A DNA stretch of 64,000 nt from Rhodococcoides kyotonense (lineage in GTDB: Bacteria; Actinomycetota; Actinomycetes; Mycobacteriales; Mycobacteriaceae). Each line of letters starts with the position of its first letter. Position 1 is the stretch's first letter. The position numbers and the translations under genes are program-made. The DNA is taken from assembly GCF_001645385.1 (NCBI RefSeq), contig NZ_LVHI01000039.1, forward strand, positions 120,932 to 184,931, read 5' to 3'. The notes beneath the pieces are model-generated. The model was not told the origin of the DNA. It did not search any database and saw only the letters and a program-made list of their open reading frames with translations. Of the stretch, positions 44,286 to 53,218 are shown in pieces.

Positions 44286-44594
44286 GTGACCGTGATCGAT
44301 ACCGCGACCAGTGCCGTCGAGACCACCGAGCCAGTGAGAGCCAACCCAGACCTGACCACCGACTCGAGCGGAACCGCCTACATCACCAACGGCGAAGGCA
44401 GCTCTGTGAGTGTGTTGACCACAGCTACCGACCGGTGCACCGGTATTGCCTGCATCCCACTGGATCCTTCGGCGGTTGGCAGATCCAGCAGCGCGCCCTC
44501 GGGCAGCCGGGGCCGCACGTACTGCGTTATTCGATTGCGCCACAACTCAATCAGGGCGGAACCCGGTTCCCTGGGAGATCAAACTATCGGGTAG
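44286..44594 (+). pseudogene. Remnant of a YVTN-type beta-propeller gene
   Basis: The first about 50 residues, starting VIDTATSAVETTEPVRANPDL with AYITNGEGSSVSVL, are one clear YVTN repeat (V-I-D-T-A-T...V-P-V-G-x-x-P...A-Y-V-T-N). After that the reading turns into sequence with no repeat. YVTN proteins carry six or seven repeats and are usually secreted, so this is a fragment without signal peptide. It starts at GTG 8 bases after the LLM gene and has no good ribosome-binding site. Confidence 0.6.
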
Positions 44595-44908
44595 GTTTTG
44601 TGCATGACTCCGACGTGGAAACAGATCGAGAGCAACGCCGGACTTGGGCTCGGATCCCACGCAAGCGACGGAGTTTTCGTCCGCGCCAACTAAGATCCTC
44701 TAGCGCAGACAATTCACCGCTCCACCTGTGGGACACGCCAGTGGATGGATCGCATTTGTGAGCTCGGTGCAGCTCCTATCGTCCTCGGTGCGGCGTGTCA
44801 GGAATTCGATGGACCGCTCCGGCACGCTCTAAAGTGCTCAGATGTAACGCCTGGCAGCACACAAAGATACTTGATCGGCATACACCGACACAGAAACGGG
44901 ACGCATCA
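44595..44908. other. Gene-poor stretch
   Basis: No gene supported. An in-frame run of 30 residues starting at about 44603 (MTPTWKQIESNAGL) has a natural-looking composition but is too short to call. Base composition looks less GC-rich than the flanks, in line with decayed or acquired DNA. Confidence 0.35.
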
Positions 44909-45835
44909 ATGACGCCCAAGTACATCGCAGCATCGTGGCTCCTTGTCCCTGCCATCACCGCGCTCGTTCTGACAGGCTGCGGCAGCACCAGCGGCGTCCC
45001 GACAGCAGAACGAAGCGGCACGAGCACCGATGCGACTACTGCGCGACCGACCGATGCGACGGTTCCGATCGGAGCCGCACAGGATGTCACCGACGACGAC
45101 GTGACGACTCGGATTACCGTCCAAACCCTCGCCCCTGCACAAGGGTCGAAGTACGGCCTCCCCGCCGCCGGTGAACTGCACCAGATCACAGTCACAGTGG
45201 AAGGGGTTCGAGGGACCACAAACGTCAATCCGCTCTACTTCACCGCCAGGGCGGCCGACGGCACCTCCTACGACGCAGCACTCGGGACAGTCGACGGGCA
45301 ACTTCCGACAGGAACCGTCACATCGGGAGACATCCTCAAAGGAGTTGTCGCCTTCGATGTCACCGGACCGCCGATCGCATCCATTCGCTACAACGGCGCC
45401 CTCGGAGACGAACTGGCCAAGTGGGTTGGACAATCAGCAGCATCCGCGCCATTTACATCTCCCTCGCCAGCCATCGCACCTACGCCCTCGACCGGATCGG
45501 CACGAGGCGACCTCGCCCTGGCCTCCACCGTGTCAGTCCCGTCGTGCAACGGCACAGGCATCGTCGTGCTGTATTCGGCAACCAACCCGAACACCTACGC
45601 GCAGGAGGTCGCAGCGGAACTACTCGCCAACCCAGGTGCGCAGTATCTGCGCACCGACAACGCGTGTCCGTCGCTTCGACAAGCCACCACCGACGGAAAC
45701 GCTATCTACGCGGTCTACCGCATCGCGGGCACGACCGCGGCCGAGGTATGCGCCGCCGTCGCGGCATCCGGCGGCGACTCGTACGGCAAATGGCTCGACA
45801 CCACCACAGACCCGAGCTACATCATCCCGTGTTAA
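44909..45835 (+). CDS. Lipoprotein with kinase-type extracellular sensor domain
   Basis: 308 residues. Signal peptide with lipobox LTGC (Cys at about residue 23), then a Thr/Ser/Ala-rich linker. Residues about 55-175 look like a beta-sandwich domain similar to DUF4352 (ITVQTLAPAQ, LHQITVTVEGV, LYFTARAADG). The C-terminal 100 residues (VPSCNGTGIVVLYSA, LRTDNACPSLRQ, AVYRIAGTT, KWLDTTTDPSYIIPC) resemble the extracellular domain found at the end of Ser/Thr protein kinases in Nocardiaceae, with four Cys. Here no kinase is attached. Role unknown, probably surface ligand binding. Confidence 0.72.
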   Translation: MTPKYIAASWLLVPAITALVLTGCGSTSGVPTAERSGTSTDATTARPTDATVPIGAAQDVTDDDVTTRITVQTLAPAQGSKYGLPAAGELHQITVTVEGVRGTTNVNPLYFTARAADGTSYDAALGTVDGQLPTGTVTSGDILKGVVAFDVTGPPIASIRYNGALGDELAKWVGQSAASAPFTSPSPAIAPTPSTGSARGDLALASTVSVPSCNGTGIVVLYSATNPNTYAQEVAAELLANPGAQYLRTDNACPSLRQATTDGNAIYAVYRIAGTTAAEVCAAVAASGGDSYGKWLDTTTDPSYIIPC

Positions 45836-46128
45836 ACGCGAACGACAGCGGCTAGCACACGCCGCATCGACAGTGCGCTGCCAGCGGATCTAGACGACAA
45901 GTAAACGGAGCCATCGATCTAGTCCCAAGAGGCAACTCGACACGGACCTCTCTGGACTCCATAGCTACTTGACAGCAATCCTGCCGAATCAAGTGGCTTC
46001 GTCCGCCCGGGTCCATTCGCTCAACCAACGCAGATTTCCGGACATCCGTGGATCCACCTGGACACCGCCTCAGCGCCGAATTCGACCCTGAAAGGAACGA
46101 GTGGTGACACTCTCGCGGCACGCAGACG
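45836..46128. other. Intergenic stretch before tRNA-Pro terminator
   Basis: About 290 bases with no supported gene on either strand. No copy of the tRNA 3' end or other attachment-site-like duplication was seen. Confidence 0.4.
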
Positions 46129-46161
46129 AAAAAGGCGGCTCCGGATTTCTCCGAAACCGCC
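46129..46161 (-). terminator. Intrinsic terminator of tRNA-Pro
   Basis: On the - strand GGCGGTTTCGG pairs with CCGGAGCCGCC around a short AT-rich loop (46134-46161), followed by five T (46133-46129). It lies 21 bases beyond the 3' end of the tRNA. Confidence 0.85.
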
Positions 46162-46182
46162 TCTGAACTGCGCTTATATATG

Positions 46183-46256
<74 letters not shown>

Positions 46257-46258
46257 CC

Positions 46259-46276
46259 GCACCCCTCTCGGGGTGC
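46259..46276 (-). terminator. Hairpin between der and tRNA-Pro
   Basis: GCACCCC and GGGGTGC, perfect 7-base arms around a 4-base loop, directly before the tRNA 5' end. No T-run. It could end the der operon or help separate the tRNA transcript. A longer pair of GC-rich arms occurs at about 46300-46340. Confidence 0.5.
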
Positions 46277-46342
46277 TCGATGAGACTACCCCAGCCCCGC
46301 CCCTGAGAGGAAATCGCCTGCTCGAGGACGGGGCGGGTCAGC

Positions 46343-47779
46343 TCATCGACGCTTGCCGGGCCTTTCGCGCTTCTCACGAATACGCACGTTGACGCGAACA
46401 GGGCTGCCGTCGAACCCGAATTCCTCACGTAGGCGCCGCTCGATGAACCGGCGGTAGCCGGCCTCGAGGAAGCCCGTAGTGAAGAGCACGAACGTCGGGG
46501 GCCGCGTCGTCGCCTGCGTCGCGAACATGATTCGCGGCAGACGGCCACCACGCATCGGCGGCGGCGTCGCGGCGACGACCTCCTTGAGCCAGCTGTTCAA
46601 GCGTCCGGTCGGGATTCGCTTGTCCCAGGACTCCAACGCCGTCTCGAGCGCCGGCACGAGCTTCTGAACGGCCCTACCGGTGTGCGCCGAGATGTTGACG
46701 CGCTGCGCCCACGGCACACGAATCAGATCGCGGTCGATTTCCTTCTCGAGCTGCAGGCGACGGTCCTCGTCGACGAGGTCCCACTTGTTGAACGCGAGCA
46801 CGAGCGCGCGTCCGGCATCGGCCACCATGCTCAGCACCCGTAGGTCCTGCTCGGAAATCACCTGCGACGCATCGATCAACAGGATCGCGACCTCGGCGGC
46901 CTCGATCGCCGACTTCGTCCGCAACGACGCGTAGAACTCCGCACCGCTCGCGTGCGAGACTTTCTTGCGCAGACCAGCAGTATCGACGAAACGCCAAGTC
47001 TTGCCACCCAATTCGACGAGTGAGTCGACGGGGTCGACCGTCGTACCGGCAACATCGTGCACCACCGACCGCTCGTCTCCCGACAGCTTGTTGATCAGCG
47101 ACGACTTGCCCACATTCGGCTTGCCCACCAACGCAACTCGGCGCGGACCCCCACCAGGAATTCCTTCACGCGGTGTTTCCGGTAGCGCTTCGAGCACGAG
47201 GTCGAGCAAGTCACCCGTTCCGCGACCGTGCGTCGCCGAAACCGATTGCGGCTCACCGAGACCCAGCGACCACAGCGAGGCGACCTCGGATTCGGTCCGT
47301 GCGTCGTCGACCTTGTTGGCCACTAGGATCACGGGAGTCTTCGATCGCCGCAACGTACGTGCGACGGCCTCGTCCGTGGTGGTCGCCCCGACACGGGCGT
47401 CGACGACGAGCAGAATCGCGTCGGCAGTACGCATCGCCAATTCCGCCTGGCGCGCAACGGATTGCTGCAGGCCCTTAGCATCGGGCTCCCAACCGCCTGT
47501 GTCCTGCACCAGGAATCGACGTCCGGCCCAGTTCGCCTCGTACGAGACACGGTCCCGGGTCACGCCGGGGATGTCCTCGACCACTGCTTCACGACGGCCG
47601 ATGATGCGGTTGACGAGAGTCGACTTGCCCACGTTGGGACGTCCGACCACCGCGAGCGTCGGAACAGCTACGTCCGCGCCCTCCTCGTCACCGTCGACGA
47701 AGTCGGCGAGATCCCACTCCCCCTCGTCGCTCCAGGTGCCGTCGCCGGCCGTTTCTGCCGCGTAGAAATCGTCGGTCAC
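46343..47779 (-). CDS. der: Ribosome-associated GTPase Der (EngA)
   Basis: 478 residues. Two tandem GTPase domains, each with G1 GRPNVGKST and GKPNVGKSS, G3 DTGGW and DTAGL, and G4 NKVD and NKWD, then the C-terminal KH-like domain with RLPRIMFATQATTRPPTFVLFT. Needed for 50S ribosomal subunit maturation. A 40-residue acidic N-terminal extension is typical for actinobacteria. GTG start with 4-base GTGA overlap on cmk, the promoter-proximal gene. Confidence 0.97.
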   Translation of the reverse strand: MTDDFYAAETAGDGTWSDEGEWDLADFVDGDEEGADVAVPTLAVVGRPNVGKSTLVNRIIGRREAVVEDIPGVTRDRVSYEANWAGRRFLVQDTGGWEPDAKGLQQSVARQAELAMRTADAILLVVDARVGATTTDEAVARTLRRSKTPVILVANKVDDARTESEVASLWSLGLGEPQSVSATHGRGTGDLLDLVLEALPETPREGIPGGGPRRVALVGKPNVGKSSLINKLSGDERSVVHDVAGTTVDPVDSLVELGGKTWRFVDTAGLRKKVSHASGAEFYASLRTKSAIEAAEVAILLIDASQVISEQDLRVLSMVADAGRALVLAFNKWDLVDEDRRLQLEKEIDRDLIRVPWAQRVNISAHTGRAVQKLVPALETALESWDKRIPTGRLNSWLKEVVAATPPPMRGGRLPRIMFATQATTRPPTFVLFTTGFLEAGYRRFIERRLREEFGFDGSPVRVNVRIREKRERPGKRR

Positions 47780-48459
47780 TGCACAACTCCAGTTCTGTCG
47801 CTTACGACCTGCAACAACGCGGCGATGACGCCGTCCATGCCCAGGTCGCTGGTGTCGACGATCACCGAATCCTCCGCAGGCCGCAGCGGCGACACCGCGC
47901 GGGTGGAGTCCGCGTGATCGCGGCGTTGGACGTCGGCGAGGACGGCTTCGTAGTCGTCGCCTCGTCCCTGAGAAATGTTCTGCTTGTTGCGTCGATCCGC
48001 ACGCGCCTCGGGTGACGCCGTCAGGAAGACCTTGACGTCGGCATCCTGCAGGACGACGGTGCCGATGTCGCGCCCTTCCACGACGATCCGAGGGAACGAC
48101 GCAGCGATGTCACGCTGCATCTGCACCAGAAGCTCGCGCACACGCGGTACGGCGGACACCGCAGAAACCGCCTTGGTGACGGCGTCGCCACGAATCTCGG
48201 CGGAGACGTCCTCGCCGCCCATCGTGACGGCTTCCGCGGTCGGGTCCGTGCCGATGTCCAGTGGCAGTGTCGCGACGACCTCCGCAACCTTGTCCGGGTC
48301 GGTCGGATCGATCCCCGCGCGGAGCACCCACACCGTCGCGACGCGGTACATCGCGCCCGTGTCGAGGTATCGGGCGTCCAGCGCGGTGGCGAGCTTGCGC
48401 GACACCGTCGACTTCCCAGTCCCCGACGGACCATCCATGGCGACGACGAGACCCGCCAT
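47776..48459 (-). CDS. cmk: Cytidylate kinase
   Basis: 227 residues. Phosphorylates CMP and dCMP with ATP. P-loop DGPSGTGKSTVSRKLA, YLDTGAMYR substrate site, and VVEGRDIGTVV in the NMP-binding part. ATG overlaps the rluB stop by one base. The lid region has DADVKVFLTASPEARADRR, as in the family. Confidence 0.96.
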   Translation of the reverse strand: MAGLVVAMDGPSGTGKSTVSRKLATALDARYLDTGAMYRVATVWVLRAGIDPTDPDKVAEVVATLPLDIGTDPTAEAVTMGGEDVSAEIRGDAVTKAVSAVSAVPRVRELLVQMQRDIAASFPRIVVEGRDIGTVVLQDADVKVFLTASPEARADRRNKQNISQGRGDDYEAVLADVQRRDHADSTRAVSPLRPAEDSVIVDTSDLGMDGVIAALLQVVSDRTGVVQ

Positions 48460-49529
48460 CAGAGGCCTACCGATTCGTACAGCTTGCCGACCTCGCCGCG
48501 TCCGAGGACACGCAGCGTGCCGGGACGCTGGTCGCCCAGAGCGATGTTGCCGACGTCGGTGCGCACGAGGCGGCCGACGGGGAACCCGACGTGATCGAAC
48601 AGGCGTCGAACAATGTGCTTGCGACCCTCGTGCAGCGTGATGCGCACGAGCGACAAGCCGTTCGAGATGTCGAGAAGGGCGAAGCCGTCGACCTTGACCG
48701 GACCGTCGTCGAGGACGACGCCGTCGCGCAGCTTCTTGCCCAGGTCACGCGGAATCGCGCCGAACAGCGTCGCCAGGTAGGTCTTCGAGACCTCGTACGA
48801 CGGGTGCATCAACCGATGGGCCAGGTCACCGTCGTTCGTGAACAGCAGCAGGCCTTCGGTGTCGGCGTCGAGACGGCCGACGTGGAACAGGCGCTGACCG
48901 GCCTGGACACGCTCGGACACGATGTCGCCGACGCAGGGACGTCCCAGGTCGTCGGACATCGTGCACTGCCAGCCACGCGGCTTGTTCATCGCGAGGTGGA
49001 CGAGCTCTTCCTTGACGACGACGCGTGTGCCGTCGACACGCACGACCGCCACGTTCGGATCGATGCGGATGCCCTGCTCGGTGACGATCCGACCGTCGAC
49101 CTCGACGCGTCCGTCGGCGATGAGTTCCTCGGCGGCACGCCGCGATGCGACGCCTGCCTGCGCGAGAACCTTCTGTAGGCGAACGCCCTCACCGCGGGGC
49201 ACGTGACGACGCTTGCTGTCCGCGTCGGCGTACTGGTGCTTCGCCGGCTTGGCGTTGCTGATGGTGGTCGTGGGGACCTGCTTCTTCTGCGGCTTCGGGG
49301 GTTTGGGCCGAGAAGGCTTCTTGCGGGGCACCGCGTCGTTGCTGCGATCGTTGATGCCGCTGTGTCCCGACGAATCGGCGGCTTTGCGCGGAGCGGCCTT
49401 GCGGGGGGCGCTTCCGCGTGCGGTTCCGCTGCGCGGATCCTCCGACCTGCCACCTGCGGTCGGCTTCCTGCGCGGAGCCTGTTGTCTGTTCCTGTCCGGT
49501 GTGCCATCACGGCGAGCGGGCTTGTTCAC
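48459..49529 (-). CDS. rluB: 23S rRNA pseudouridine synthase RluB-type
   Basis: 356 residues. The first about 115 residues are a Lys/Arg/Pro-rich disordered tail, probably RNA-binding, seen in actinobacterial homologues. An S4 domain follows (VRLQKVLAQAGVASRRAAEELI) and then the RsuA/RluB catalytic domain with Asp in GRLDADTEGLLLFTNDG. It likely modifies a uridine of 23S rRNA helix 80-90 region. GTG start. Confidence 0.93.
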   Translation of the reverse strand: MNKPARRDGTPDRNRQQAPRRKPTAGGRSEDPRSGTARGSAPRKAAPRKAADSSGHSGINDRSNDAVPRKKPSRPKPPKPQKKQVPTTTISNAKPAKHQYADADSKRRHVPRGEGVRLQKVLAQAGVASRRAAEELIADGRVEVDGRIVTEQGIRIDPNVAVVRVDGTRVVVKEELVHLAMNKPRGWQCTMSDDLGRPCVGDIVSERVQAGQRLFHVGRLDADTEGLLLFTNDGDLAHRLMHPSYEVSKTYLATLFGAIPRDLGKKLRDGVVLDDGPVKVDGFALLDISNGLSLVRITLHEGRKHIVRRLFDHVGFPVGRLVRTDVGNIALGDQRPGTLRVLGRGEVGKLYESVGL

Positions 49530-49543
49530 TTTTGTGTACCTAT

Positions 49544-50227
49544 TCAGTCGTCCGAGTCGAGCTCGGCTACCGGATCGGGTTTCGATCCGCGGTTCTTGGT
49601 GGAGCGGGTGACTCTCGGGTCCGTGTCCATGCTGTCACTGATCTCGTCGATCAGGTCGACACCCGGCAACAACGGTGCCAGCGGCGGCAGGTCCGTCAGC
49701 GATGCCAGGCCGAGTCGTTCGAGGAACAACTCGGTGGTGGAGTACGTCGTCGCGTTCGATTCCGAATCCACTCCGGCCTCCGAAATCAGTCCGCGAGCGA
49801 GCAATGTGCGCATCACCCCGTCCACGTTGACGCCGCGCACAGCACTGACCCGCGCGCGAGTCAACGGTTGACGATATGCGATAACGGCCAGAGTCTCCAA
49901 TGCCGCACGTGTGAGCTTCGACCGAGCACCGTCGAGAAGGAGCCGCTCGACATACGGCGCGTATGCCGTGCGCGTGTAGAAACGCCATCCGTCGGCCGCG
50001 TAGCGAAGGTCGATTCCGCTGCCACGTTCGGTGAATCCGGCAGACATTCGCGCGAGCGTCGACTTCACGCGCGCGACGTCGCTACCCACCGCCGACGCCA
50101 GTTGCTCGTTCGATGCGGGCGAGTCGACGACGAGCAGTACCGCCTCCAACGCAGCTTCCAGGGTCGCGTCGTCGAGTTCCGAGTCGTCCTCGGCCTGCTC
50201 GTCCAGCTGTGTAACGTCCTCATCCAT
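49544..50227 (-). CDS. scpB: Segregation and condensation protein B
   Basis: 227 residues. ScpB winged-helix protein: LEAALEAVLLVVDSPASNEQL, SGIDLRYAADGWRFYTR, LTRAALETLAVIAYRQPLTRARVSAVRGVN with the family motif, ending in an acidic tail. Binds ScpA and forms the SMC condensin complex. ATG start; overlaps scpA by 8 bases. Confidence 0.95.
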   Translation of the reverse strand: MDEDVTQLDEQAEDDSELDDATLEAALEAVLLVVDSPASNEQLASAVGSDVARVKSTLARMSAGFTERGSGIDLRYAADGWRFYTRTAYAPYVERLLLDGARSKLTRAALETLAVIAYRQPLTRARVSAVRGVNVDGVMRTLLARGLISEAGVDSESNATTYSTTELFLERLGLASLTDLPPLAPLLPGVDLIDEISDSMDTDPRVTRSTKNRGSKPDPVAELDSDD

Positions 50228-51065
50228 AATCCACCGCCGCGACGAGTACGTCGTCGGACTTCGCCTTGCCCGTCCAGCTCACCAGCAATTCTCCCAGCGG
50301 CTCGGGTTGTTCGAACGCGAGTACCTGCTCGCGGAACAGCTCGAGCAACGCAAGAAACCGCGCAACGATTTCGACGGTGTGCTCGCACCCTTCGGTGAGG
50401 TCGCCGAACGGCGTCCAGGCACCCTCGCCGTTGCTCCTGAGCTTGTCCATGATCCATTTCGCCTGTTCCGGCACCGACACCGAATGCTGGTGAATGTGAT
50501 CGAGGCCGACCTTCGGCACCGGCTTCGGCCGAAACGCAGCGGCAGCGATGTCGGCGAACCGCGCAGGATCGACGCCCAGCAGCACCTCGGGGATCAGATC
50601 CGTGAAGCGATCCTCGACCGACACCGACCGCGGATACCGGCGTAGCGCAGCAGCCTCCAGTTCACCGAACAGCTGCGCGACCTGCTTGTAGGCCCGGTAC
50701 TGCAACAACCTGGCGAACAGTAGATCTCGTACCTCCAGCAGCGCAAGATCCTCGGCGTCCTCGACATCTCCCGACGGCAGCAGCCGGGCTGCCTTCAGGT
50801 CGAGCAACGTGGCGGCGACGACGAGAAATTCCGTCGTCTGGTCGAGGCCGACCTCGTCGCCGAGGCTCTTGGTGAACGAGATGAAATCGTCGGTGACGGT
50901 GTGCAGCGCGACTTCGGTGACGTCGAGCCGATGCTGGCTGATCAACGTCAGCAACAGGTCGAACGGTCCCTCGAAGTTGAGCAGCCGGACCCGGAATCGC
51001 GACGGATCTTCGTTCTCCGGAACCTCGATCTGCGTGTCACTCGACGTGGATACCGTCGCTGTCAC
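50220..51065 (-). CDS. scpA: Segregation and condensation protein A
   Basis: 281 residues. Kleisin ScpA: RVRLLNFEGPFDLLLTLISQHRLDVTEVAL at the N-terminus contacts the SMC neck, and the C-terminal winged helix (about 190-275) contacts the cap of another SMC. GTG at 51065 is chosen since it overlaps the ParA stop as GTGA; the extra upstream frame is parA antisense-type noise. The long linker holds the ScpB-binding region. Confidence 0.94.
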   Translation of the reverse strand: MTATVSTSSDTQIEVPENEDPSRFRVRLLNFEGPFDLLLTLISQHRLDVTEVALHTVTDDFISFTKSLGDEVGLDQTTEFLVVAATLLDLKAARLLPSGDVEDAEDLALLEVRDLLFARLLQYRAYKQVAQLFGELEAAALRRYPRSVSVEDRFTDLIPEVLLGVDPARFADIAAAAFRPKPVPKVGLDHIHQHSVSVPEQAKWIMDKLRSNGEGAWTPFGDLTEGCEHTVEIVARFLALLELFREQVLAFEQPEPLGELLVSWTGKAKSDDVLVAAVDYG

Positions 51066-52177
51066 GGGCCGGACCGGTAGATGACCTCTCGGGCCAACGA
51101 CTTGTAGGCCAGTGCACCCGAGGACTTCGGCGCCCACGTCGTGATCGGCTCACCCGCGACGGATGTCTCCGGGAACCGCACGGTACGCGTGATGACGGTG
51201 TCGTAGACGACGTCGCCGAACACCTCGACGACGCGCGTCATGACCTCACGCGAGTGCAGCGTGCGGGCGTCGAACATCGTCACGACGATGCCGGCGAGCT
51301 CGAGTTTGGGATTGAGCCGGTCACGAACCTTCTCGACGGTGTCGTTGAGCAGCGCCAGACCGCGGAGGCTGAAGTATTCGCACTCCATCGGAATGATGAC
51401 CTCGTCGGCGCACGTCAGCGCGTTGACCGTCAACAATCCGAGGGACGGCTGGCAATCGATCAGCACGTAGTCGTACCGGTCGAGCACGGGATGCAGGACG
51501 CGGCCCAGCGTCTGCTCGCGGCCGACCTCGGTGACCAGTTGAATTTCGGCGGCCGACAGGTCGATGTTGCTCGGCAGCAGGTCGAGATTCTCGACGCGGG
51601 TACGCATCAGCACGTCATCGGCCGAGATCTTCGGTTCCACGAGCAGGTTGTAGACCGTCAGGTCCAGCTCGTGATGCGCGACGCCCAAGCCTGCCGACAG
51701 GGCGCCCTGCGGATCGAGATCGACCAGCAGAACACGCCGTCCGTATGCGGCGAGGGAGGCACCGAGATTGATGGTCGACGTCGTCTTGCCGACGCCACCC
51801 TTCTGGTTGCACATCGCGATGATCTTGGCCGGTCCATGACTGGCCAGTGGGGTGGGTTCGGGAACTTCGCGGGTCTTGCGACCCGTGGGTCCTAGCTCGT
51901 TGGCCGCAGGAATGGTCTCTCTCGTCTCACGGCTCGATTCGGGTCGACGCGTATGGAACAACGCGCCGTCATGGTGTGGTTGGTCGGTGGGCGAGCTGGT
52001 CGGCTGCGCCTCGCTGGGCGAGCTGGTCGGCTGCGCCTCGCTGGGCGAGTTGGTCGGCTGCGCCTCGGTGGGCGCAGCAGCGGGAGAAACTTCGGTCGAC
52101 CGCGGACTCACCTGCGCGGAGTCGCCCAGGGTCGATCCTGAGCCTGACTCGGTCGCTGGCAGTTGCGGTGTCGACAC
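51062..52177 (-). CDS. ParA/Soj-family ATPase in the scp operon
   Basis: 371 residues. The first about 115 are Pro/Ser/Thr/Glu-rich, with three exact-frame repeats of 9 residues (EAQPTSSPS-like). The ATPase domain begins at about 115 with deviant Walker A KGGVGKTTSTINLG, then LLVDLDPQGA and IDCQPSLG. This is the extra ParA homologue encoded just upstream of scpA, as in M. tuberculosis Rv1708, distinct from the ParA of the origin. It probably links chromosome partitioning and SMC loading. The low-complexity tail varies between species. Confidence 0.88.
   Translation of the reverse strand: MSTPQLPATESGSGSTLGDSAQVSPRSTEVSPAAAPTEAQPTNSPSEAQPTSSPSEAQPTSSPTDQPHHDGALFHTRRPESSRETRETIPAANELGPTGRKTREVPEPTPLASHGPAKIIAMCNQKGGVGKTTSTINLGASLAAYGRRVLLVDLDPQGALSAGLGVAHHELDLTVYNLLVEPKISADDVLMRTRVENLDLLPSNIDLSAAEIQLVTEVGREQTLGRVLHPVLDRYDYVLIDCQPSLGLLTVNALTCADEVIIPMECEYFSLRGLALLNDTVEKVRDRLNPKLELAGIVVTMFDARTLHSREVMTRVVEVFGDVVYDTVITRTVRFPETSVAGEPITTWAPKSSGALAYKSLAREVIYRSGP
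51992..52072 (-). repeat. 27-base tandem repeats coding for the ParA tail
   Basis: Three in-frame copies of a 27-base unit (51992-52018, 52019-52045, 52046-52072), the first two identical and the third differing at two bases, coding for nine residues each (S/P-EAQPTSSP). Copy number could vary between strains. Confidence 0.85.
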
Positions 52178-52299
52178 TTCTCCTACGCTCCCCTGTCCGT
52201 TGACCTCGGCTCGTCCGGTTGCACGACGACCGTCGGCTAAACGCTACCGTGTGGCTCGTCCACGCCGTCGCGGGACACGCGCAAAACACGCCGGAGCAG

Positions 52300-53214
52300 T
52301 CATCGCGCGCGTGGATGTGCTTCCGCCCACACCTCACGCAGCGTGTTGACGGTGACGAGCGTGTAGATCTGCGTCGTCGTCACGGAGGCATGCCCCAACA
52401 ACTCCTGTACGACGCGCACATCGGCGCCGCCGTCGAGCAGGTGGGTGGCGAAGGAGTGGCGGAGTGTGTGCGGCGAGACGGGAGTCGCGATACCTGCGCG
52501 TTCGGCCGCCGAGTGCAGTACCTGCCACGCGCTCTGCCGCGACAATCGTCCGCCGCGTGCGTTCAGGAACAACGCCGGAGTCGATCGCTTGACCAAGCCC
52601 GGCCGACCGCGCACGAGGTACGCGTCGATCGCCTCGATGGCCGGACGCCCGACCGGGACCAGGCGCTGCTTGTCGCCCTTGCCGTGGAGCAACACCGAAC
52701 GCGTCTCGGTGTCGATGTCGTCGACGTCGAGTCCGACGGCTTCCGAGATGCGCGCACCCGTCGAGTACAGCAATTCGAGAATTGCCTTGTCCCGCAATCC
52801 GCGCGGCGCATCGGGACCTTCGGTCGACGCCGAATCCAGAATGGCGACGACCTGCTCCACCGGGAGGGACTTCGGAAGACGCCTACTGGGTGCGGGCGGC
52901 TTCACCGCACTTGCGACGTCGGTCGTCACGAGTCCTTCGGCCGCTGCGAACTTGTGCAGACCGCGAACGGCGATGAGCGTCCGCGCAGCCGAACTCGCTG
53001 CGAGAGCGGGAAATTCGTCACTCCCACGTCGGAGGTCGACGACGAATTCGGCAACGTCCGTTTCGGCGACCTTCGCGAGATCGTCGATGCCGTGGTCGCC
53101 GAGAAACGCCTCGTACCGCCGCAGGTCGCGGCGGTACGAGGACAACGTGTTGGCGGCAGCACCGCGTTCGACCTCGAGGTGATCGACGTACGCCCCGATC
53201 TGCGCCGGCAGCAC
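52300..53214 (-). CDS. xerD: Site-specific tyrosine recombinase XerD
   Basis: 304 residues. N-terminal SAM-like domain (1-90, YVDHLEVERGAAANTLSSYRRDL) and catalytic domain with Arg in STGARISEA, Lys in GKGDKQR, HTLRHSFA, GHASV and the nucleophile Tyr in TTQIYT. Resolves chromosome dimers at dif with XerC. GTG 53214 is chosen because it lies just after the Nudix stop; the long upstream frame is antisense noise. In M. tuberculosis the same order (xerD, Nudix, pyrG) occurs. Confidence 0.95.
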   Translation of the reverse strand: MLPAQIGAYVDHLEVERGAAANTLSSYRRDLRRYEAFLGDHGIDDLAKVAETDVAEFVVDLRRGSDEFPALAASSAARTLIAVRGLHKFAAAEGLVTTDVASAVKPPAPSRRLPKSLPVEQVVAILDSASTEGPDAPRGLRDKAILELLYSTGARISEAVGLDVDDIDTETRSVLLHGKGDKQRLVPVGRPAIEAIDAYLVRGRPGLVKRSTPALFLNARGGRLSRQSAWQVLHSAAERAGIATPVSPHTLRHSFATHLLDGGADVRVVQELLGHASVTTTQIYTLVTVNTLREVWAEAHPRAR

Positions 53215-53218
53215 GTCG

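Noticed and set aside
44435..44761. Overlapping open frame in the gene-poor stretch
   Set aside because: Composition is Arg/Ser-rich, no similarity to a family, and the YVTN repeat lies in a different frame.
51992..52072. The 27-base repeats as a CRISPR or regulatory array
   Set aside because: They are tandem without spacers, in frame with the ParA coding sequence and a multiple of three.
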